Positions 59,290 to 64,000 of a stretch of DNA of 64,000 bases are shown one piece after another. The notes under the pieces are model-generated. The model was not told where the DNA came from. It did not search any database and saw only the letters and a program-made list of their open reading frames with translations. Numbering within the stretch: position 1 is the first letter of the stretch; each line of letters begins with the position of its first letter. The stretch is from contig NZ_VWRQ01000030.1 of the NCBI RefSeq assembly GCF_008635795.1, forward strand, positions 1-64,000, given 5' to 3'. The translations under genes were made by a program, and so were the position numbers. Source of the stretch: Paenibacillus tepidiphilus (GTDB taxonomy: Bacteria > Bacillota > Bacilli > Paenibacillales > Paenibacillaceae).

Positions 59290-60456
59290 ATGACTTCAAT
59301 ACTTCCTCACGGAGGAACACTGATTCAGCGGGTTGCCGAGGGAGCAGAAAGAGAACGGCTGCTTCAAGAAGCTTTGGAACTTAAAAGCATCTCGATAAAC
59401 ACATGGACGATCTCCGATCTTGACTTGATAGGCGTAGGAGCCTTTTCACCGCTTACCGGCTTTTTGAACGAAGAGGATTACCGTTCAGTCGTAGCCAACA
59501 TGCGGCTTGCAGACGGCACCGTATGGAGTATACCGGTCACACTGGCTGTTGAGGAGAGCACTGCCTCTGGACTGGCTATCGGTGATAAAGTTTCGCTGAT
59601 CGGTGAGACTGACGGAGTGGTGTACGGAATTCTGGACGTACAGAGCATTTACAGTGTAGACCAGCAGTTCGAAGCTCAGAATGTGTTCAAAACCACTGAT
59701 CCAGCCCATCCCGGTGTCAGCAAGCTTCTGGCGCGTTCCAATATCTATGTCGGCGGGCCTATTACAGTATTGAACCGACCGCAGCCGGAGAAATTTGCAG
59801 ACTTTTATTATGATCCCGCCCAGACCCGGCAGATCTTCGCCGAGAAAGGCTGGAGAACCGTTGTGGGCTTTCAGACACGCAATCCGGTACACCGGGCTCA
59901 TGAGTATATTCAGAAATGTGCAATGGAAGTCGTAGATGCCCTGTTCCTTAATCCGCTAGTCGGAGAGACCAAATCGGATGATGTGCCGGCCAATGTACGG
60001 ATGAAGAGTTACTTGACGCTGCTGGAGAACTATTACCCGCAGGACCGCACGTTCCTTGGCGTATTCCCTGCGGCAATGCGCTATGCCGGCCCGCGGGAAG
60101 CCATTTTCCATGCGATGGTGCGGAAGAATTACGGCTGTACACATTTTATTGTCGGCCGTGACCATGCGGGGGTAGGCGACTATTACGGCACTTATGAAGC
60201 GCAGGAGATCTTCTCCAACTTCACGGCTGAAGAATTGGGGATTACTCCGTTGTTCTTCGAGCATAGCTTCTTCTGCGTGAAATGCGGCAACATGGCATCT
60301 AATAAGACCTGTCCGCATCCGGCAGATCAGCATTTGACATTGTCCGGCACCAAGGTGCGGGCGCTGCTGCGCGCCGGTGAATGTCCGCCTCCGGAATTCA
60401 CGCGACCGGAAGTGGCACAAATTCTGATTGAGGGCATGCAGGAAGTTACGGCCTAA
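59290..60456 (+). CDS. sat: sulfate adenylyltransferase
   Basis: Sat makes APS from ATP and sulfate. The 388-residue protein has the active-site QTRNPVHRAHEY motif (about 196-207), GRDHAGVGDYYGTYEAQ and a Cys-rich segment FFCVKCGNMASNKTCPHP that can bind zinc. It lacks an APS-kinase domain, which suits the APS-reducing CysH next to it. GGAGGAGAG precedes the ATG, 20 bp after cysH. Confidence 0.95.
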   Translation: MTSILPHGGTLIQRVAEGAERERLLQEALELKSISINTWTISDLDLIGVGAFSPLTGFLNEEDYRSVVANMRLADGTVWSIPVTLAVEESTASGLAIGDKVSLIGETDGVVYGILDVQSIYSVDQQFEAQNVFKTTDPAHPGVSKLLARSNIYVGGPITVLNRPQPEKFADFYYDPAQTRQIFAEKGWRTVVGFQTRNPVHRAHEYIQKCAMEVVDALFLNPLVGETKSDDVPANVRMKSYLTLLENYYPQDRTFLGVFPAAMRYAGPREAIFHAMVRKNYGCTHFIVGRDHAGVGDYYGTYEAQEIFSNFTAEELGITPLFFEHSFFCVKCGNMASNKTCPHPADQHLTLSGTKVRALLRAGECPPPEFTRPEVAQILIEGMQEVTA

Positions 60457-60492
60457 TGAATCCTTTAAATTAATCATAACGGTACTATTTGC

Positions 60493-60546
60493 CCCCCTTG
60501 TCCCATATAGATGAGTAGAATCTATGTGGACGAGGGGGTCTTTGTT
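60493..60546 (+). promoter_or_regulatory. long hairpin covering the cwlD ribosome binding site
   Basis: CCCCCTTGTCC (60493-60503) pairs with GGACGAGGGGG (60528-60538, one G-U), continued by ATAGAT/ATCTAT (507-512 and 520-525) after a small bulge. A TCTTTGTT tail follows. The 3' arm contains GAGGGGG, the ribosome binding site of cwlD, whose ATG is 8 nt on. The same structure can end the cysH-sat transcript and hide the cwlD start on any read-through RNA. Confidence 0.7.
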
Positions 60547-61293
60547 ATGTCTGGCCGACAGCGCAGCAAGGTATCGGTCTGGATCACCTGGAGCGGGATC
60601 AAGAAAAGTATGCTGGGAGCGGTACTGGTTGCCGCTATTATCGGCATTATCGCTTATGATATGCCAAGTGCCAAGCCGGCGAATTACTGGAGTCTGCCGC
60701 TCTCCGGCAAGGTTATTGCGATTGATGCCGGCCACGGGGGACCTGATGGAGGAGCCGTCAGCCGAGAGGGGCTAATCGAGAAAGACATCAATCTGGCGGT
60801 ATCGCTCTATTTGCGGGACTATTTACAGCAGGCCGGTGCAATTGTGGTTATGACCCGGGAAGGAGATCATGACCTTGCCAGGGAGGAGACAAAGGGGTAC
60901 TCCAAACGTAAGACCGAGGACTTGAAGCAGCGGGTCAGAAGCATTGAAGAAAAGGGAACAGAGCTGTTCGTAAGCGTGCATATGAACAGTGTGCCTTCGA
61001 ACCGGTGGAGCGGAGCACAGACCTTTTATTATCCCTCCAATGCAGGGAATAAATTATATGCTGATTATGTTCAAGAGGAGCTTAAGGTCACGCTCGAAAA
61101 CACAGACCGTGTCGCCAAGACGGCGAATACCGTCTATTTGCTGAAGGCTCTTAAAATGCCTGCTGTGCTGGTTGAGGTGGGCTTTCTGTCACATCCTGAG
61201 GAATCTGTTCTGCTGGGAGATGATGTTTATCAGCGGAAGGTGGCGACCGCCATTTACCGGGGTATTTTGCGTTACAGTGCGGAGCAGCCTTGA
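60547..61293 (+). CDS. cwlD: N-acetylmuramoyl-L-alanine amidase CwlD
   Basis: CwlD makes the muramic-delta-lactam of spore cortex together with a deacetylase, acting outside the membrane. The 248-residue protein has one N-terminal transmembrane helix or uncleaved signal (about 18-37) and an Amidase_3 domain: IDAGHGGPDGGA with a zinc His, the Glu in EKDINLAV, SVHMNSVPS with another His, and VEVGFLSHPEE with the catalytic Glu. ATG 60547 is used with the hairpin-embedded GAGGGGG. Confidence 0.93.
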   Translation: MSGRQRSKVSVWITWSGIKKSMLGAVLVAAIIGIIAYDMPSAKPANYWSLPLSGKVIAIDAGHGGPDGGAVSREGLIEKDINLAVSLYLRDYLQQAGAIVVMTREGDHDLAREETKGYSKRKTEDLKQRVRSIEEKGTELFVSVHMNSVPSNRWSGAQTFYYPSNAGNKLYADYVQEELKVTLENTDRVAKTANTVYLLKALKMPAVLVEVGFLSHPEESVLLGDDVYQRKVATAIYRGILRYSAEQP

Positions 61294-61381
61294 GTGAAGA
61301 CTACTCTTCCCGGAGAGGGTAATGCTATAATAAACCTACTACCCGGAGTTATCCGATCCGGAAGAAACAGAGGTGTTGTCC

Positions 61382-62494
61382 ATGCTGACCAGAGAAGACA
61401 TTCAGCAATTACTCCGGCCGCTTACAGACCCGGTATCGGGGAAGAGCCTGGTGGATGCGCAGTTGATCCGGGATATTATGATTAAGGAAGACCGGATCTC
61501 GCTGTCGGTCTCCTGTCTTGATAACGATGCGCACAACCGGATGCAGCTGGAACAGAAAATCCGTGATCTTCTGGCAGAGGGCGGAGCGGACAATGTACAT
61601 ATCCGTCTGCGCGATGCCACCGATTATGAACGTGCTGTCCTGCACGGAGAGAGCGCGGAGGATGAACCGGCACATAATGAAGGGGACAAGCTGAAAGGCC
61701 ACGCAGCGGGCCTTGAGGACCATGAGCTGCTGAGTGAGGAGTCGGACGTCCACTTCATTGCAGTAGCCAGCGGCAAGGGCGGCGTCGGCAAATCGACGGT
61801 TACAGTCAACCTGGCAGTGGCGTTGGCCCGCAAGGGTAAGAGAGTCGGCTTGATTGATGCCGATATCTACGGCTTCAGTGTTCCTGATATGATGGGGATT
61901 GAAGAAGGACCGATTGTAGAGGATGGTACGATTATTCCGGTAGAGCGTTTTGGAGTAAAAGTTATGTCCATGGGCTTCTTCATCCGGGAGAACAGTCCAG
62001 TCATCTGGCGGGGGCCAATGCTCGGCAAGATGCTGCGGCAATTCTTCGGCGATGTAGGGTGGGGAGAGCTCGACTATCTCCTGCTAGATCTTCCTCCCGG
62101 AACAGGTGATGTAGCGCTAGATGTCCATCAGATGCTGCCGGGCAGCAAGGAGATCATAGTTACCACTCCGCATGCTACAGCGGCCTTTGTGGCAGCGAGA
62201 GCCGGCTCTATGGCCTTGCAGACAGACCATGAGATATTGGGCGTAATCGAGAATATGTCATACTACGAGTGCAGTTCTTGCGGCAAGAAGGACTATGTGT
62301 TCGGAAGAGGCGGCGGGGCGCGTCTGGCGGAGACGCTGCATACCGAATTGCTGGCGCAGCTGCCGCTTGGTGCACCGGATAATCATATCTCGGAACCCGA
62401 CTTTTCTCCCTCGGTGTATAAAGCGGGAACGGCAACAGCAGACATTTTCGCCGAAGTGGCGGACAAGCTGATCGCCAAACTAGAACGAGAATAG
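61382..62494 (+). CDS. mrp: Mrp/ApbC-family Fe-S carrier ATPase (SalA-like)
   Basis: The 370-residue protein has an N-terminal MIP18-like domain (about 1-90), a charged linker, and a Mrp ATPase domain with deviant Walker A SGKGGVGKST (about 130-139), and CSSC (near 297-300) for Fe-S binding. The Bacillus orthologue SalA also acts as a regulator. GAGGTG lies before the ATG at 61382. It follows cwlD as in Bacillus. Confidence 0.93.
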   Translation: MLTREDIQQLLRPLTDPVSGKSLVDAQLIRDIMIKEDRISLSVSCLDNDAHNRMQLEQKIRDLLAEGGADNVHIRLRDATDYERAVLHGESAEDEPAHNEGDKLKGHAAGLEDHELLSEESDVHFIAVASGKGGVGKSTVTVNLAVALARKGKRVGLIDADIYGFSVPDMMGIEEGPIVEDGTIIPVERFGVKVMSMGFFIRENSPVIWRGPMLGKMLRQFFGDVGWGELDYLLLDLPPGTGDVALDVHQMLPGSKEIIVTTPHATAAFVAARAGSMALQTDHEILGVIENMSYYECSSCGKKDYVFGRGGGARLAETLHTELLAQLPLGAPDNHISEPDFSPSVYKAGTATADIFAEVADKLIAKLERE

Positions 62495-62520
62495 ACGGCA
62501 GCAGGCGATATACCGCAGCA

Positions 62521-62562
62521 GAAGAGGCCATTCTCCTTTGAACAGGGGAATGGCCTCTTCTT
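62521..62562. terminator. bidirectional terminator between mrp and gerD
   Basis: GAAGAGGCCATTC pairs exactly with GAATGGCCTCTTC around a loop of about 14 nt, with A- and T-rich flanks. It lies between two converging genes. Confidence 0.8.
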
Positions 62563-62586
62563 ATACTGTAAGAATGGACGATGATC

Positions 62587-62632
62587 GGGGTGCGAGCAAA
62601 GTACCTGAATAGGCACTCATGTAGTTTGCAGG
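62587..62632. repeat. dispersed hairpin repeat, copy C
   Basis: GGGGTGCGAGCAAAGTACCT starts the element; GCAAAGTACCTGAA is identical to copy A. GCAAA (62596-62600) pairs with TTTGC (62625-62629), extended by TAC/GTA with one mismatch. The CCCC part is lost, so the stem is weaker. It lies directly next to the gerD stop codon. Confidence 0.6.
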
Positions 62633-62638
62633 AGGTTG

Positions 62639-63328
62639 CTATGATCCCGATTCCTCGCCGCCTTCTTCGCCGCCTCCACCGCCGCCGCCTTGCTCACCTC
62701 CGCCTTGGCCGCCCTGCTCGCCGCCTTTTTTCTCGACTTTAGGCTGCAATTCATCCTGAACGACGGTTTTTAACAAGCCCAGCACTTCCATGCGGAAGAG
62801 CGGATTTTGCATCGCTTCCTGCATGATGGTCATCGATTGCTTGCGGTAATCGGGTGTTTTAGTAAGATCCAGGAACATTTTCATCATTTCGGGGGTCTTC
62901 ATAATCTCAGCGACTGATTTTTGATATGTCGGATCCTTGATCAGCTGCAGATGCAGCTCTTTACTCTGTGAGTTGACGGCTTTGGCGAAATCGCCTGCAA
63001 ACTGCGGATCTGTCATAATCTTCTCGATTTCCTTCTGGTACTCGGGAGCTGTAATTGTATCTTTAACCGCGAGCCGGATTTCTTCCGTGGTTTGCATTGG
63101 CATCATCTTCATACTGAGCCCGCTGCTTCCTTCCGAGCCGGATCCGCCGCCGAGGGCTTCCTCGACCGCCTTTTTACCCTCGTCACTTTTGAGAATGTCG
63201 ACCACCATGGTCTTCATTTCTTTGTATCCCATCTGACCCGATGAACTGCTCTGCTCTCCTCCGCATGCGGTTAAGGTTAAGACCAAAGTAAGCGCCAAGC
63301 CGCAAGCACCTATACGCCTCCACTTCAT
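62639..63328 (-). CDS. gerD: spore germination lipoprotein GerD
   Basis: GerD is an inner-membrane lipoprotein needed for clustering of germinant receptors. The 229-residue protein has a signal peptide ending in the lipobox LTAC with Cys at 22, a helical body (about 30-200) and a Gly/Glu-rich tail of about 27 residues that is unusually glycine-dense. The start at 63328 follows AAGGAGGG on the minus strand; the frame is open upstream without support. Its place after mrp is conserved. Confidence 0.92.
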   Translation of the reverse strand: MKWRRIGACGLALTLVLTLTACGGEQSSSSGQMGYKEMKTMVVDILKSDEGKKAVEEALGGGSGSEGSSGLSMKMMPMQTTEEIRLAVKDTITAPEYQKEIEKIMTDPQFAGDFAKAVNSQSKELHLQLIKDPTYQKSVAEIMKTPEMMKMFLDLTKTPDYRKQSMTIMQEAMQNPLFRMEVLGLLKTVVQDELQPKVEKKGGEQGGQGGGEQGGGGGGGEEGGEESGS

Positions 63329-63456
63329 TGCGCTGCCCTCCTTTATCAGATTCCTGACTGTAGTATGCCGCACGGCGCAGGATTTATGATGCATGGCTGC
63401 AGTTTTTACCCGGCAGCTTTGGCAAGATTAATATGTATAGACCGCAATGCAAATAA

Positions 63457-63499
63457 CCCCGTACATCCGCTAAGGATGGCACGGGGCTGTTTTGCTTAA
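63457..63499. terminator. hairpin between gerD and the PPK2 gene
   Basis: CCCCGT-CATCC pairs with GGATG-ACGGGG, followed by CTGTTTTGCTT on the plus strand. It lies between the divergent starts of gerD and the kinase gene, so it is more likely an attenuator or insulator than an end of a known transcript. Confidence 0.5.
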
Positions 63500-63586
63500 A
63501 ATCTCCGCATGAAGGTTAATCTTTAAGAACAGATGCCTAAGCCGGTTAATGATTTTTGCATGAAGGGAATCTGGAGGAGGGAATAT

Positions 63587-64000
63587 ATGAACATCAACCG
63601 TTATATGATAAAAGACACAACCGAAAAGCTCCATCGGCTCGATCCGGATGACACCGGTGATCTGAAGCATAAAGAAGCAGCGCTTCTCAAGACGGAAAAG
63701 CTGAAGGAGCGACTCGCCGAGCTGCAAGATATACTGTTTGCCCAAAAGAAGCATTCTTTACTTGTCGTACTTCAAGGTATGGACTCCAGTGGAAAGGACG
63801 GAACGGTAAAGCATATCTTCTCAGGCATCAATCCGCAGGGGTTTATCGTCACCAGCTTCAAAAAGCCCTCGCTGGAGGAGGAGGCCCATGACTTTCTGTG
63901 GCGCATCCATATGAAGACTCCGCCCAAAGGGTATATTGCCGCCTTCAACCGTTCGCACTATGAGGATGTCCTGGTTCCCCGAGTACATGGCGCGCTTGGC
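63587..64000 (+). CDS. polyphosphate kinase 2 family protein (partial, 5' part)
   Basis: The first 138 residues are present and the frame runs off the window end. The P-loop LQGMDSSGKDGTVKHIFSGI (about 63-82) and the following FIVTSFKKPSLEEEAHDFLW and FNRSHYEDVL match PPK2 enzymes, which transfer phosphate between polyphosphate and nucleotides. GGAGGAGGG precedes the ATG. The nucleotide (ADP, AMP or GDP class) cannot be settled from this part. Confidence 0.9.
   Translation, partial: MNINRYMIKDTTEKLHRLDPDDTGDLKHKEAALLKTEKLKERLAELQDILFAQKKHSLLVVLQGMDSSGKDGTVKHIFSGINPQGFIVTSFKKPSLEEEAHDFLWRIHMKTPPKGYIAAFNRSHYEDVLVPRVHGALG

Overview
The window looks like an origin-proximal piece of a Paenibacillus-type chromosome (Bacillota, spore former). 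This rests on gene order and sequence: an rrn operon end followed by ctsR-mcsA-mcsB-clpC-radA-disA, then PIN/TRAM-ispD-ispF-gltX-cysE-cysS-mrnC-rlmB-rae1-sigH, rpmG-secE-nusG-rplKAJL-rpoBC, the str operon, the S10/spc/alpha ribosomal superoperon, truA-rplM-rpsI and cwlD-mrp-gerD. Sporulation and germination genes (sigH, cwlD, gerD), strong purine-rich ribosome binding sites, frequent GTG/TTG starts and moderate GC fit that group. No species can be named from the sequence alone.

Layout: 1-430 is the 3' end of a 23S gene plus a 5S gene and terminator. 398-696 holds a same-strand cluster of DnaA-box-like 9-mers before an Eis-like acetyltransferase. 2.07-6.9 kb is the CtsR-controlled heat-shock/protein-quality operon. 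7-20.3 kb carries DNA repair and c-di-AMP (radA, disA), phospholipid (pssA), isoprenoid (ispDF), tRNA charging and cysteine (gltX, a Cys-type T-box, cysES), RNA processing (mrnC, rlmB, rae1) and sigH. 20.6-32.5 kb is the secE/nusG/ribosomal-stalk/RNA polymerase block. 32.6-37.4 kb is the str operon.

Between tuf and rpsJ lies a 3.4-kb accessory segment (37.5-40.8 kb): a V4R-domain protein and a cupin on the minus strand, divergent from a Crp/Fnr regulator with N-terminal cysteines, with a near-consensus FNR-type palindrome in the shared spacer, followed by a soluble globin-coupled chemotaxis transducer. I infer a gas/redox-responsive sensory module, and it is the best candidate here for a little-described system.

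40.9-56.4 kb is the ribosomal superoperon with secY, adk, map, a KOW protein, infA, rpmJ and rpoA. 56.5-64 kb holds truA, rplM-rpsI, an inserted sulfate-reduction pair (cysH-sat), cwlD, mrp, gerD and the start of a PPK2-family polyphosphate kinase cut by the window end.

Most genes are highly conserved housekeeping genes. The less ordinary signals are mainly in the spacers: the DnaA-box cluster, three copies of a dispersed hairpin repeat, the T-box and ribosomal leaders, paired L1-site-like hairpins, a switch-like hairpin pair between rplB and rpsS, and a hairpin that covers the cwlD ribosome binding site.
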